Shown here one piece after another: positions 1-45,564 of a DNA stretch of 64,000 nucleotides. The DNA comes from Anthopleura xanthogrammica (Eukaryota; Cnidaria; Anthozoa; Actiniaria; Actiniidae): positions 1,766,657-1,830,656 of the forward strand of contig OZ025212.1 in assembly GCA_964019055.1 (NCBI GenBank), given 5' to 3'. Positions within the stretch are counted from its first letter, which is position 1; each line of letters starts with the position of its first letter. The notes beneath the pieces were generated by a model that was not told where the DNA came from, searched no databases, and saw only the letters and a program-made list of their open reading frames with translations. Position numbers and translations under genes: made by a program.

Positions 1-1035
1 CTATGATGGACTATACGGGGATGCTCCGCCCGAAAGGGGTACCTTTTTCAGGCCGCAGGTATAAAAAGAAAAGGGGTGGAAATTTATGAGTTTTGGTATA
101 AAAAGGAGTAGCTTTTCTTTAAAGGTATTCATAACCAAGAAGCTAAAGTGATATTAATAATAATCTTAATAATAATCTTAATAATAATAACAATCTTAAT
201 AATAATAACAATCTTAATAATAATGTTAATAACAATAATAAAGCATTTTTTAAAAGTCAGTTGATCTGAAAGCCACGCGCCTTATGTATTATTGAATAGA
301 ACAAGATAACGCCCGGATTATGAAAATTAAATCTTCGCTTGGAATTTAAACATTATTGAATAATTAAACACAAGGAAATAGGTTTTTCAGTGGTAATTTT
401 ATTTCAAGATAACAAAAAATTGGTTTCAGTTTCGTGCGCAGGGCTTCAAGACGCTGTTATAAACGTTTACCACAAAAATGGTCCAGAGATTTCTTCCTAG
501 ATCCTTCTCTATGCATTGTACTGGACTTTTGAGGAAGACTATTGCGCTGTTATGTGCGACCCGAAGTAGAGTATTATGGCTAGGGTCACTAGACCTGAAT
601 ATTTCTTCGAATTCGATTTAATTTGTTAAAGTATAACAAAAGCGTAGAAAATGAAATAAGTAGTTAACTGTTTTAATGCTGATTGACGTGGTTTGCGCAA
701 CTTGCGATACGTGATGCGCGCTACAAATAAAGCCCGTAATAAGCATTTCTAAGAGTCAAACCAATACGTAAGTCCATGGAAATGCATCTTAAACGTGACG
801 AAGTCCTGATGCTTTTAATGTTAGTTTTACTCATAATTAAGCCAATAATGATTATCAACCTTGAGATAAATTGTATTGAGTGGTACGGTGTTCTGTTACC
901 GCATGCTTGGCGTATTTTATGCAGTTGCATGCGTACGTTCACATGTATTCCTTATTTTCATGGGAGTCACTATAGTTGCCTGTCTTGGTTCTTTTCTTAT
1001 TCTATTTATCTATTCAAACCAAAAGAATCAATATT

Positions 1036-1262
1036 GCACCCTGAAACAACTCTGGGTTCGTTTATCACTAATACACGTCATGGCTGACTCATAGATTAAA
1101 CTCTGAATCAACCTCTGGGTTCGTTGATCTAAGACACGGCACGGCTGGCTCACAGATTGAACCCTGAATTAACCTCTGGGTCACGGCACGGCTGACTCGC
1201 AGATCAAACCCTGAAACAACCTCTGGGCTGATTAAAGTCAGGCACAGCTAACTCTCAAATCG
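1036..1262 (-). repeat. SINE-tail tandem repeat, about four units
   Basis: About four imperfect 55-75 bp units share the pattern CCCTGAAACAACCTCTGGG, then GATC-AAGTCAGGCAC, then GGCTGACTCACAGAT. The same unit recurs at 26368-26640, 39409-39545 and 55500-55625, where it adjoins a tRNA-like head, so this is probably a SINE tail left without its head. Confidence 0.6.
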
Positions 1263-1904
1263 AAATGGATTTCGTGTATCTTATAAGTATTTTGATATAC
1301 CGCAGTAATATAGGCTCACAGCTTATCCAGCATTTGCGCCGCCATAGCGCGGAATGTTTTTTCAGTAGCGCCGCTAATAGTAAAAACATATCAATACAGT
1401 AGACTCGTGCATTCTTCCTAGAAAAGGCTTCCTTTTTCGGCCTGTCATTTGTGCCTCCGCTTCACTCTTTAAGGTGGCTGTTGTAGATTTGGTTTTGTCT
1501 TGTATAACGTTTGTGCATTACATCATCTAAGTATGTCTACCACGAGAAGCTTCACAAGGGAAATGTTTCCAACGGGCACTGATTTGGACTCCGGATAGCA
1601 CTGGTCCAACTATATAAGTAATCTCAATATTGACGTCAACAATATTATCTCACATTTGTAAAGCCACGCTCGTTTTTCGCTCCTTTTCAGTATTATTGAA
1701 CCATGTTCGTGCTCTTGAGCACGATCTGAGTGAAATTCCATCGTGCTATTCTTAGGTCACATGATCATGAAATGTTTGTTTCGATGTTATCAGTGATTTA
1801 GTCACGTGATTGATATCAGCGGTCTACCTTCCTGACCACTGCATCATGCCTCATGAACTCACCTTCTTGAGGACAAATATAATAAATAATAATAAATTAA
1901 TAAT

Positions 1905-1935
<31 letters not shown>

Positions 1936-4409
1936 TTTGCTTAGAAATTATGCCATATTTCCGCAATCTTCTGTAAAAAGTCAAGTCAGACAAAAGTTGA
2001 AATAAACCACATAATAATAAATTAATAATAATAATTTTTTGTTTGTTTTTATTGTTGTGCCATTTGAAGTTTAAACCTTCGTATAGATCGTGAGGTAATC
2101 CACGTAATCATCAAAAATCAAACACTGATAACAAAATAAGCATTAAACTCAAAACTCCAATCTTATCTGTTCGTACCGCGGTTGTTACTACATTATCATT
2201 TATAGGAATTCTAAATCCATATAACGTATTAGGGCATAGACCATATCAGTATTAAACCCTTGACTAACTTAATGGTTTTCATTATTACTACTTATACTCG
2301 CTTACTATTCTAGAGTACCACAGTTTTGGAATCCTTTTAAACATTTGGCTAATTCATAAACTGGACTGAGCACTACGCGTTTTTCGTCATACGTGTAGGA
2401 TCATATGTACTTTATCTTTTTGCGTGACTTATTTTCAAATTATTTCTCAAAAGTGATCAATACTTACCTCTAATACATTTCACTCAGTTCTCAAATCCAA
2501 TTTCCTCGAATAAAAATGTTTTAAATAATTTAACAACAATAACATGATCTTAAAATCTTACAATAGTTTGTTTTTGTTTTCGTTTGGAAGTTCATCCTTC
2601 TTAAAGTGCTATTTCAAGTGGTTTAAAGTTTCTACCATCGTCCATCGTTAGTATTTCCCGCCAAAAGTTACTACGTGATTTATCACCAATAATCCACAAA
2701 AGGACGTGATTCGCTTCACCTCTTTACATTACAATCATTATTTAATCACTTAATGAAATCAAAGTTTTATATTCTTCTCCCCCCAATTAGATTGTCCCTC
2801 CATGAGAAAGAATCGTGGACTCCAAATTTGAGATTAATTATGGTCTGATGTGTGATTTTGACGATGACTCGAGGCGCCCGGAAGAGACCTTAATTGACAC
2901 GGAAACATGTGTCTACTTGTATAAATGTTGTATAATGATATTTCTTTTCCTACTAGATCATTACACTTGTGTTTTAGATGAGTCCCTTGGCGTGTGGTGA
3001 CTCGCTGTGTTGATTTGGCGCGTCAAGTTGGCGCATGCGCAGTACTTGAAGATAGTCAATACTAAGAATCATTTCCGAAAAAGGTTGACTTTCTGAATAC
3101 TTCATAGTGAATATATCATTACCATGATGTTGAAATTTAAGGCGAAAGTAATGAAAGTTAACGTTTCCGTGTTTGTACAAAAGGAGATGTATCGGCTACA
3201 TTAGGTGAAACATGTTGATTTAGCCTGGTTTTGGCTTGCAAAAAAATTTGCTATCTTAGTCCATAAAAACAACTCGCGCTGCATTTTACTATGCAGATTG
3301 TCTGAATAGTGCATATTTAAAAGAACAGATTTGGTCCTGAAATAGCTGTGAATACGTCCTGACGATTCGTGTCAATTTTAATTGCCCTTAACTTCATTCT
3401 CCATTGCGCAATTCAAAAACAGACGTGCGTCGTTCGCCGGTAACTCCAAAAAAACAAATACACGAGGATCTAAAGTGATATTTTTATAGAGAATGTATAT
3501 TTCTGTGGTAGATAAACGATAACACCCGTCACGCCAGAGTGTCCGTGCCATTTTTCTTTGGCTTTTAATTTAATATCATCGATTTGTTATTTCATTATTC
3601 TAATCATTCATATTTTAAATGCACTTTCAATAAGGTTTAGAAGGAGTGTCCGTATGTTTAGATCATACTATTCTTTCCACTGCTAATCATTCTTATTTCA
3701 TCAGCAAAGTTAGGGTTTATGTTCTTCATTGACAAGTGTAGAAAGAAAGAAATTCCTGTTCTTGGTTTCAATAATATTGGGCCAAGAATATTTCTTAAGT
3801 TCAGAGTCAAATTGTTGGATCAATATTCTTAATTCAAAAGTGGTTTTGCACAAATTAGCGGGTTTATTTCTGCCACTCGTATGTTTGATTTAAGACTGAT
3901 TTCTTTATCAGAATCTGCGATAGCAGACCTTCCATAAATGACCTAAAATATAGCATTCCTCCTTGTCAAATAAATACCTAAATAGCTCGTAGGAAAAAAA
4001 TCCGTCATTCCCAGCCCGAATACAGAACATTTAATATACTAAGTCTGAGAGCTACTTTAGTGAATATCAGACAGGTCTCGCCCAGTTCTTATTAATCTTT
4101 AAATCTATTAGATTTTATGAACTATTTTATTCGGTTTTACCACGCGTGCTCGACTCATCCCACGTGGGTGTAGCCTAGCTGACCTAAGTCTCTCAGCCTA
4201 ATCTATTTTACAGTATTATATTTATACCTCATCGCTCCCCTAAAGAAACTAGCTACGGGGAAGCTTATTAGTTTTCCGTCAAATCCATCATCTATTGGGG
4301 TGTTTAGATTAGAATTATTAGTTGGATTTCGATTGGTAAATTCCAGTCGTGTGAGTCAGGTTGCGGCTTGAGAAAACTACGAGGATAGGAGCAAGCTTCA
4401 TTACTGATT

Positions 4410-4609
4410 NNNNNNNNNNNNNNNNNNNNNNNNNNNNNNNNNNNNNNNNNNNNNNNNNNNNNNNNNNNNNNNNNNNNNNNNNNNNNNNNNNNNNNNNNNN
4501 NNNNNNNNNNNNNNNNNNNNNNNNNNNNNNNNNNNNNNNNNNNNNNNNNNNNNNNNNNNNNNNNNNNNNNNNNNNNNNNNNNNNNNNNNNNNNNNNNNNN
4601 NNNNNNNNN
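4410..4609. other. Assembly gap (200 N)
   Basis: Exactly 200 N. It abuts a long triplet repeat on its right side, so the gap was probably caused by the repeat and its true length is unknown. Confidence 0.99.
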
Positions 4610-5330
<721 letters not shown>

Positions 5331-5973
5331 GTAGTAGAAGTCTGATAGTTGTTGTAAATCATAATGAAGATTTAAGACCATTTTTGACCGATTCGTGTTA
5401 AATACTTGCTATTTCACCGATATCTTCTCCTTCAGTGTTTCCATAGTGAATCCCCATGATTTAGCCCCACTTATCGCGAAATCGCGTGCTCCAACAAAGT
5501 GTTGCTAACCTATTACAAATGCCTTTTCTTTAATTGCCATTGGTTTGTCATTTCTTGATTGATCTCACTAAATGTTCCCCGGTAAATTAATGATCATGAT
5601 GTCTAAAACTGCCATTATCCTTAAGGTCTATTTGTCTTTTCTTGTAGAAGGCAAAATTAGCCACAACGTCCTTGAACTTGTAGCTAGTGATATCGAACAG
5701 TAATTCAGAACGCCGGACATAAGTGATGTTAGACGTTAGTGCTGTGGTTTTAGTAAAGAGAAAAATAATAATTGATGCCTGTAGGGCACGGCACGGTACA
5801 CGTGAATTATCACTAGGACCAGCTCAACCACATAAGTGTCGCTTGAACACGTACTTCTCGTGATGTCTGAATGCCTAACACTGCTTCAGCTGCTGGCCAC
5901 GTTCATTGATAGACAACCAAACCAACAGGCCCCTCGCTCAGCGTATCTTGTGTTGGACCTAATAAGCCTTTCG

Positions 5974-6093
5974 GAGGATGAGGAACAAACTGGGTGAAGT
6001 TGACATTGCAGTGCATTGTGGGACTGTCTAGACAAGACAACAATCCCACAATGCAAAGCAATGCCAACTTGACCCAGTTTCTTCCTCAACCTC
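5974..6093. repeat. Foldback (inverted repeat, about 54-bp arms)
   Basis: The left arm begins GAGGATGAGGAACAAACTGG. The right arm is its near-perfect reverse complement, ending CCAGTTTCTTCCTCAACCTC, with a spacer of about 12 bp. It looks like a small non-autonomous MITE or foldback. A 72-residue reverse-strand open frame across it is a by-product. Confidence 0.8.
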
Positions 6094-7189
6094 GAAGTGG
6101 CCAATAGATAGTTGTTGTCGGAAGAACGTCTCTAAGTCGTGTTACCTCATCTGATAGTAGCCTGATATCTTCAAACTTCACTTAAGTATCAGACACAAGT
6201 TCAATAAAAAAAACGCGTTAAAACGTTTTGCCGTAAGGGTTTCCGTATAGATTTCTGTTAACATCTTTAACTCTTACTCACTTATCCAAGAAACCGAGCC
6301 AACATTCTTCATGCTGGATGAATTCATTACTTAAGAAGTCATATTCAATAACTCCCGGTATTGTCTCATTCGTTTCAAATAAAATAATTAAGCTCCATCC
6401 CCATAGCAACCGTGTGCTATTTTTAGTCCAATGCATGTTATCGTCACGTGATCAACTTGAGTCAATAAACAAATTATTCCATAGCGAATTTAGACTCGAC
6501 GTCTAATCAATTAGTCTACATCACTATGGTAACACCCTGTTATGTCTTGATTAGGAAAGAAGGAAGTTCACGATCGGTTTTGGAATTCATTTAGCTGAAC
6601 CTATCTTATCGTTTCTGACGGGGTTGGTTCAGGGTTTTTTTCTTCATTCTGATTAAAGTCTGGTTCTTGTGCTTCTCTCGCCTCGTCCCTCTCGCCTCGT
6701 CCCTCTCGCCTCGTCCCTCTCGCCTCCTTCCTTCCCAGGAGTTTGAGCAAAAAAGCCCGTAAACCAAACTAGAATAGAAAAAATAACTGATATACAAATT
6801 TAATTGAAATTCTCTTTCAAGTACTGCTTCATAAGTCACATAACTTATTACTCATTTCATGGAAAAACTCCCCTTTGACCTCAACTCAGAAATTGTTGAC
6901 GCAAATCTGCTCGCCTGTATTAATTGAAAAAAAAAAAAAAAAAAGATGGTATTTGCTCATCTTTAGAACTTAATTAAACTGTTAAGAGTTTGTGACTAAC
7001 TGTTTTGTGAGAGACTGGTGCCTAGAAAATACTGAACGAGACGTCATTCTCTGTTCTACGTCATTCTTTGATTGAAAAGAAGAAAAAGTCCATCGTAACA
7101 AATTAGAATTTTCTTAAGAATTGAATACTGGCTTTGATTCGAATTCCTAGGGACTTGCCGTTATCTTTTTGATGTTTTCATTGTCAATG

Positions 7190-7325
7190 ATAGACCCCTT
7201 GCAGCACGTTGGAATGCAGCTCAATTTGGAGGACAAAACAATAGGTTCCAAATCTCAGGAGATTGAAATTGTTTTGCTTTGTCCTCCAAATTGAGCTGCT
7301 TTGACGTCACGGGAAAGGGTCTATA
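7190..7325. mobile_element. MITE-like TIR element, family A, copy 1
   Basis: Starts ATAGACCCCTTGCAGCACGT and ends with the imperfect complement GACGTCACGGGAAAGGGTCT. Internal inverted arms contain CAGCTCAATTTGGAGGACAA. There is no coding capacity. Five more copies occur inside the channel genes. Confidence 0.85.
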
Positions 7326-10300
7326 CCGGCTATCATCATGAAAGATATCTTTTGGAGATTAGTTTTGAACGTTATTCAACTCGTGGAAATTTCATTTCGG
7401 AGTTTTGAGTAGTCTAAATTTCCGGCTTTCCCTTTAAGTTGAAGTTTTACTAGCTCTTTGTAGAACTTGTAAAAGACCTAATTCAGATTATTCAAATACA
7501 TCCTTTTGAATCTTAAAATGTTTGAACAAACTGATCTCAAAATGTTTCAGACAAAACGCTAAAACCAATCTGACAAAGTTATTCAATATTTCTGGGGTCA
7601 AAATGGGGGAAGAAATCCTTCTGTTCGAGGGTTTTGCTTGGATATGAAACACATTGCAGGAAAAACATGTTTATTCCTGTTTTGGTCTGAAATATATTAA
7701 GCGCTCAAAATGGATAAAATAGCGTTGGTTTGGTCAGGGGAAATTTTGGCTCCACAACTTTAAGAAGCCAGTATTTGTAGTTCGTTGATCACGTGATTTC
7801 CCCATCGATAAAGGCGTCATAAGATGTATTTCTCCTGCGGTTAACAGCGATTACCCAAAACATCAGTTTATTTCACAGTTAACTAGTATTTTTCAAATCT
7901 CTTTCCGTGTTTGTGTTGACTTTTTCAATTGTAACAATTATGGTAATTTTCTACCGTCCTTGTAACATCTGTTTCGCGGGGTTTCAATTTTTGATTGGTC
8001 CTATCATTTGCCATTTAGTGTGTCTATATTTTGAACCTATTTCCATGTTTTAATATTAGTTACAGAACTTCTGTCATTCCTACATAACCTTGTTAATAAT
8101 CGACCTCTAGTGACGGTTATTTCTTAATTAAGAAGTTTAGGAATTTTCCTCCTCATGAAGCCCTTATATTACAATTGCCAATAATTTTCACGTATTCTGG
8201 CATTTTTAAACCAGCTCTCTCTAGATAATTCACATCTTTTCTACAAAGCAACATTAAATGGCTACAATATACCTACTAATAGTTGTTTAAACGTTACGCT
8301 CACAGCGTTGCTATCCCCTTCTTGGTTCTCATATTTATTAAGCTCATTGTCTTCCACGGTAGATATGCTGAAATAGAATTGAACCAAGAGCTTTCATTGG
8401 GACTTTAGAACAATAGAAAGTGACTGTCGTGTTGGGAAAACCTTGTTCAGAATGGAAAAATTTGTCATTTTGATCTTTACGAGACATTAACTATTAACAT
8501 CATTTCTCGTCGTTCAGGAGTATGTCGTTGGAAATCCGGAGTCGCTGGGGATGAGTTTGGAAAGTATAAAATGCAACGATCAATTCCATTGCAGTTTCAA
8601 AAAAAGTGGGGCGAAAAGCGAAACACCGAGGACCATGGAAAACGAAGTTGCAAGGTAAGAAATACGACTTTGAATGATGGAACGTCAACATCAAATGTGA
8701 CCGATTTTTACCAAAGCGACAAAAAACTTTCGCATCAATTTCTGTCGCTTTTCTTTCGTTGTTTTGGAAAATCCAAACAAAGATTCGCCTTTTAACGTTG
8801 TAGTTCGTGTACCATGCTGGTTGGGGTTAGCACTTTATAAACCTAAGTAGCCCTTAAGATAAAATTACTAGTAAACAAGGACTAAGTCGGCGGAACAGCG
8901 CGGGAGAATCATAATCTTCACCAGGATTAAACTTCGATGGTTGGTTAAACTTTTTGATCGTTAAAGATAAGAGAGAAAGGCTTCATTTGGCGGTACGTGG
9001 GGAAAATATTTAGCAAATAGATCCTGATAAGTAAGCGTTATTTCTTAATAATTCAGAAATTTTGAAAATCATTTCCATAAAGAAAAAAATTCATTAAATT
9101 CAATGAATTTTCGAAAAATTCATCTCGGAGTTTATCAAGTTTTTTCTGTGTAAATCCTCAGGGGGAAAAACTCTTCAACTTCCCTGTTTAACCGACGTTA
9201 GAAAATGGAGTACCTGTGATATTTGCCTTGTGGTTAATTCTAACTATGTTTACGTTTGGAAATTTGTGATAAATTTTAATAAGAATTCAATTCACCATTT
9301 TTTCTGTAATTAACAATTCCGTCTGTTTCTTGGTACAAATTTGAATCCAGTGTTTAACTGTTGTTAATGAAGTCGGTCAAACTTTAGAACTCTATCAAGC
9401 AGAATCGTTATGAAACACGCCAAAAAAACCGTTCCTCAAAAACCTCTTGGAGTATAGTGATAGTTTTGTTTTGATTATTTCAGCGTTATGTTTCAATTGG
9501 GCTATCTTTCTTTGCCGATAATAATCGGTCCGAAGAAATGATTTGCAAAGAAAAATATCGAAATAAATGTAAGATAAAATGATTGCAATTACGGGTGACG
9601 ACTTTATTTCTATTACGATAAATTTTAGATTTTAAATTTCTATTTTTACGTTCAGCTTAGCCTCGTATTTATATATCTTTAAGCCGGTTTGTTTTTTTTG
9701 AGGAGTTTTCAAGTTCTTAAAATAACATAACGTGAGGATAACAGTTCAAAGTAGTTCGGAGAGTCGGGCTAACATTCTCTCTTCCGTAAGATAGCGATGT
9801 AGCTCGCCTACCGTTTCATTGATTTGGTTATATCTAAGAATCATCTTCTGGTATTATGTTTGGTGTAGTAAATACTCGCAGATTGCACATCGACAGAGAA
9901 AAAAACTAATCAGCTTTATGCGGGTTTGATCACGTGACTCGAGGTGTTATCACGTGACTTCATTAACCACTCGCCGCCGTGAAATCGTTTTCACTTGTTT
10001 GAATGTTTTTGTTTGAAGTTGATATTGAATATTCGTAATGCTTTGAAAATTCCAATTCAAAGGCTTAATTCGGGAATTTATTTTCATTCAACAACAGGTT
10101 GTATTGTTTTATTTTGGATCATCGAATAAATTGTTTTCCTATTTTCAAATAAATATGTCCCCAGTAAACGCTTGATACACGTAGAAATTATATTGGATCC
10201 GAACGCCAAACACCTACGAATTATAATTTTCCTAGCCCTCCGTGAGTCGGCCGTAGGTATTTTGCATTTTCCGTTCAAATTCATTCGAGGCCGTTTGAAG

Positions 10301-10692
10301 AAAAAGCGTAGAAGTGCTTGACCAATCAGCATGCGTCGTCGCCGGGTGACGTCCAGCAAGAGCTATCCCGTTGTGCTTTGCGAGCTAGACCGGTACTCAA
10401 CCAGGTGTTGGTTTATTTTTAATGAATCCCTGTTTATCAGCCCTATCGTCATGGCGAATCGTTGTTTTTTCATCAGTTTTCTGATTTCTTGAACCGTAGA
10501 AATCGGGAAAATGTTCAGATTGGCCGGGCCGTAGGCTCAAGTTGTTGTTTCATCAGTTTCTGGTTGTAATATTGTGGTAGACGAGCGCTATTGTAAGTCA
10601 TACGGACTTCCAAAGTGGACTTCAAATGTTATGTGCCCTGGTGGCGCAGGTGAACTTAAGCGAAGACCTTCACTTGCAGCAACCAAGTAAAT

Positions 10693-40904
<30,212 letters not shown>

Positions 40905-43900
40905 GCCCGCTATCAATAACTCTCTTATCAGCATATTTCTGCACTTTACGCAAGTGCAAGATATTGTGTCTGGAGTGCTAGGGATCAATGTTTCCTTGAC
41001 GGGACAACTAAACAAAGAAACGAATTAAAAGTTGGGCCAGCGGTCTCGGCCACTTCCAGAAAATCACAAGATGAAGAAAAGTTCTGTCATATTGCCTCGA
41101 TAAACTCGTTACGGCAGAGAAAAAATTCACATTTAAAGCTTATTGTCCGCATTTGCTGTTATGTGTTTCCTCTTGTTCAAGCTCTTCAAGTCTCAAATCA
41201 AATTATAAATGAAATTTATTGACTTTTAAATAGTACTCGGTGGATAGTACGTTTGAAATGACCGATGGACCAATATACAGAGAACGCGCCCGCACAGATA
41301 TCTTCCATGTCAAGTTTGTAAATACTGTATGGTCCAATAGTTGGATGCGTTTTTGTGGATGTTGTGAACATTACCGAAGTGCTTCTTTTGTTTCTCAATT
41401 ATTACTTAATTATGCGTTCGACTTCAACTATAACTTGGTCAGTCAAAAGGGCTGATTTCTGAGGTCTATCAAAGCATCCAAGCAAGTTGAATGGATCATC
41501 CCATGGTCTGCATATTTCTGCTTTCGTAGAAACCACCGAACCAAGTGCTAAGCAATCCAGCTTCTTCACCATGAAACGAAGAAGCAAAATGGTTTTTTGG
41601 CTGAGTTAGAAACTACAAGAAAAACCCTGTAATACGAAACCATGGCTTAAATTATTAGACTCTAGTCAATTACAATGGTTTCCACAAATAATGTGTTACA
41701 TTTCCAAAATCTTGGCTGCGTCTGCCCAACTGAAGCCGCAAGACTTAGCCGATCTTTCCCAGAAGTTCATCGTAATGGCGCACTTTTTTGATTTATTTTT
41801 TCCACTAGACTCTAGAAGAGAGATACTGTTTGCACAAAATGTTATTTTACGCTACGCCAGTCTTGAATTCTGAACACGTATTGAAATAACCTAACGACAT
41901 ACAGCCATGGCTGTCAAATGCTGAAAAATTTAACGCCTTTAGACCTGTTTACGTGTAGGTAAGACATCGTTCCTTGGAGCAATAGCAGGAACAAGAAAAT
42001 ATAAACGAGTTCCTACCTCAAGTGCTATGTTTCCTACTTTCACGTGAACATCGCTTAGCTCGTCTTTAAATCCAATTTAGAAAATAGGCAAAAAAAAAAG
42101 GAAATTACTCTCATCTTCAGAAAAATATCAGCCACCAGTTATCGAACTTCAAGTTGTCAGTTCCTGGCTTCATATTTTCCTTTGCGTCGAATGAATTCAA
42201 CAATTTAGATACAATTTAGAATTACCTTTATTATACCAAGACTAAAATTAAGCGAATGTATTTATTGAATCCAAAAATTTTGATACGTCAATGATTTACG
42301 TCCAATTCAAACGCGGTATTCCTGTGGTATGGAAAGATTGACGCATCTGTCTGACCCACAAATACGGTAGGAATTCTGCGTGTGAAAACCTGGGCGTCTC
42401 CAATAATCATTAGCAAAAACTTACCTTATAAAATACCGTTGGTTGTGACAACACGAAGTGTCAGAAATTTCAAATATATTTGTCGTTAAAAGAGTTGGTT
42501 TGTCGCGCGTATCAAACCACCAGAACTCCCGATTACTTAAGAATTACATCAGATATATTTCAAATTTCTTCTGCACAATAGAATAGCGTAGAAAAGTCTT
42601 TTGTCCCTACACCTTCCTATATTTGTTAAATTTGATATTTATTTTTCATTGAATCTTATTCTAGACTCGATTTTGGATGTTAATATTTTTTACTTCTCTT
42701 GCAATGTGAATTCTCTAGAAACATCTGTCTTACCCATAATGCACTTGGCGCTAGGTATTAATTTACCCATAATGCACTGGTGTTGTCCTACCCATGGTGC
42801 AGTGTGCGCTTGGTAGACTGTTTCGCTAGCTGTTCTTTAGCCAATGTCTTGCAAGTCCTATTTAGCCAATCCTGTAAGAGTTATCGGAGACATTTTAAGC
42901 GTTATGTCTTTTTGGTCTTTTAATAACTTTTTATACTGATTTTGAATTTTTTATTAATATTGAACAGACATTGTTTTGAAGGTGTAAAATCGTATATTAA
43001 ACACTTTCGCTTCCAAGTATAACGATTTGTGTTGTATTCTTTGGTGTTTTCTTACCGCGGGCTGAGGGTAAATTTTAAGGAGGCTCGAACCACTTGCCAC
43101 CCCTCCCCTCCCCATTCGTGTTCATTGTCAGCCAATAGTATACTACAAGTCTCTAATTCTAGTATGACGTCAACAACCTATTAAGGATGCATTTTATTAA
43201 GCATGCAGAGTTGCTATGGCAACTGTAGATTGAAGAACTCGAACTTAATTATTTTCTATTTCGGATGCGTTTGTGAGTGTAATTTGTGACTGTGAATCAA
43301 TGTTGAATTTTGTGTTATGTATAATTAAGATAAATTATAATGATAATATTAACGATTGTAATAATAATAATAAAGATCTTGAATACTAGAAGTGTCAGTA
43401 ACCAACCTACTGCCTTCCTATATCTGACAGGTCCCGTGATTGGTAGCCATCTTGGATAGCTAATTTGGCTGTTTAAGAAAATAAATGTTTGAGCCTGAGT
43501 AGCGTGCTACAAGTAAGGGGGGAAATGGATGGATGGATGACCTGTGTGGAAAATAGTTACTAGAAAATGGTCGTTTTCGGGATTCAAGATGGCGGTGGCC
43601 AATCACGTGACCCCTTGGTCAAACTGTTCTAAACACTTGTTTGATATATGTTTGATGAATTTGGACTAAGTCTCAAGAAAAAAAAATTCTTTTGTCAAAA
43701 TTCTTCTTGAGATAAAAAGCACATCGGATTTAAGGAATCGCGACAAGGGCACAAGACATTGGAAGAGTAAGGTGAAGATCTTCTCATGAGCCCAACGCAT
43801 TAAAAACAATGGATGTCATTAGGTTCGGCTCATGAGATAGATCGACTTTTGAACTTGGCCTTAATTAAAAGCAAAGACATCCCTACTAAAACCGTCCCTG

Positions 43901-45549
43901 GCACCATACAATACATATTCATGTTTAGAACAACAGTTTAAGGAGCGACTGAGTTTTGGATGAAAGTAAAAACTATAAAAAAAATGTTTATAAAAATCCT
44001 CTTTTTTAAACTGCGCATGTCAGACCAGAAAATCTAACAAGAAAATGGCGGACACGTATCGACACCGTAGCTTATATCTAGCTGGATAATTAATTAGTCA
44101 GTTAGTCCCTCAGTCTGTCTCTCTATCTGTCTGTCTGTCTGTTTGTTTGTTTGTTTGCTTATTTCGTTCCTTCGTTTGTTTCGGTCATGCGCATTAAGCA
44201 TTTCTTAAGTGCTTTAAACTCAATCAATCTTTTACCATTTCTAATTATTATTTTACCTAATTCTTTCACTCTTTAAAAGGATTTATTTATTACTTTCCCT
44301 CACCCTTCTAAAACCACGTCTGAAAAAAGCGAAAACTCACTCACAATTCGAGACGGCGTGGCAGTAAAGTTTATAGAATTTCAGACGAAATCACTCAAAC
44401 ATTACACAAAAAAGGTATCACTGGATGTTGGTCGGGAAAAGCCTGTTAATTTAATCAATCTATTGAACCAAAACAATGTTTACATCAAGACAATGATAAA
44501 TACTAAGGTAGAAAGAGCTTCTTTGTTTAACAATCGGTTTGGTTGGATTAAATTTGAGTGACATAAAAAAAACACAAAAATTGTGAATTTAATCAAAGTT
44601 CTTTGGATCTCAATGTCAATAGAAGGGGCAAGGTCGGTCAAAAGTATTATTACGAATTATTAGGGGAAATATTTAAAACCTTTAGATGTTTCCATAGAAA
44701 TTTCCAATTACTACGTCATATAGTTTCTAAGAATAATTTATTTAGCTGTTTTTTAAAAATTATTTCAAAAATTTTCTTCTCCTTTCTCTCGCTCTCTAAC
44801 GATGTACATTTGAACATACTTTAACTACACTTAGCACATTTTTAGCAGCTTCCATTACTGTTGCTATTCATTAGGTAATAGTTAATAATTTCTCCTAATG
44901 TTTATCCATTGAAATTTTAATGAAACTTTTTAGGGCACTAATGCATGAAAACGTATTTCAATTTTTCCTCGCGAAGTCAACAACCTTACGAAGCCAGTAA
45001 ATCTAAACTCCTTGTAAATTGTTTTTTTTTTTGTCTCGCTTTCAAACACCCACGAACAAAAAAGCGCGTTAACGAGCCGGTTTGGAGTTTGGATAATTAA
45101 TTTACTCTAGGGAATGACTTCTACGTCATTTATTGTTATATTTATAGAATCGATACACGCTGCGGCTCATGAACAATAACATGTAGATCTTGCCGGACAG
45201 CAGCTTCTGTTTGTTGACTTGGCAACTTGGCCGGACTTATCTAACGTAATCTCACATAAGATCAGCTACGAGTCTCTAATTAAGAAGATTTAGGGCTCCT
45301 CACACGAGTCTATAGGTACAAGTGTTTAGCAACCGAAGTTATCAACTTGAAAGCACGGTCTTCGTGAAAAATAGAATTAGGTGACACAAAATCCAAAGAA
45401 TTGCTTCACAAACTCAGTACTATGCCGATAGAAGGAACAGCTCAGATAAGCTATCTATGGATAACTGGAAGCCTCATACCTCAATTATGCAATTGTGGGC
45501 ACTTTTTGGATCAAGTTAGAGGGAAAATGTGCTGATATATTCGCTTAAT
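40905..45549. other. 3' region of gene 1 and intergenic DNA
   Basis: Follows the gene 1 stop. Open frames are short and unrecognised. A TIR-like copy (family B) lies at 43776-43862, and a CTGT/GTTT simple repeat at about 44110-44160. No poly(A) signal can be assigned with confidence. Confidence 0.55.
43776..43862 (-). mobile_element. Family B TIR element, copy 1
   Basis: AAGATCTTCTCATGAGCCCA ... TGTCATTAGGTTCGGCTCAT is the reverse-oriented relative of copies at 50025-50165 and 50757-50850. The ends hold inverted GGCTCATG motifs. Confidence 0.65.
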
Positions 45550-45564
45550 ATGACGAACTCAGAG
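45550..45564 (+). CDS. Gene 2 possible first coding micro-exon (MTNSE)
   Basis: ATG plus four codons ending at a strong donor AGAG|GTGAGTATA in phase 0, which would splice in frame to 49706. It is too short for independent support; it is offered only because the 49706 exon lacks its own start after its acceptor. Confidence 0.25.

Noticed and set aside
5886..6104. 72-residue reverse-strand frame
   Set aside because: Covers the foldback at 5974-6093; no similarity to a known protein family.
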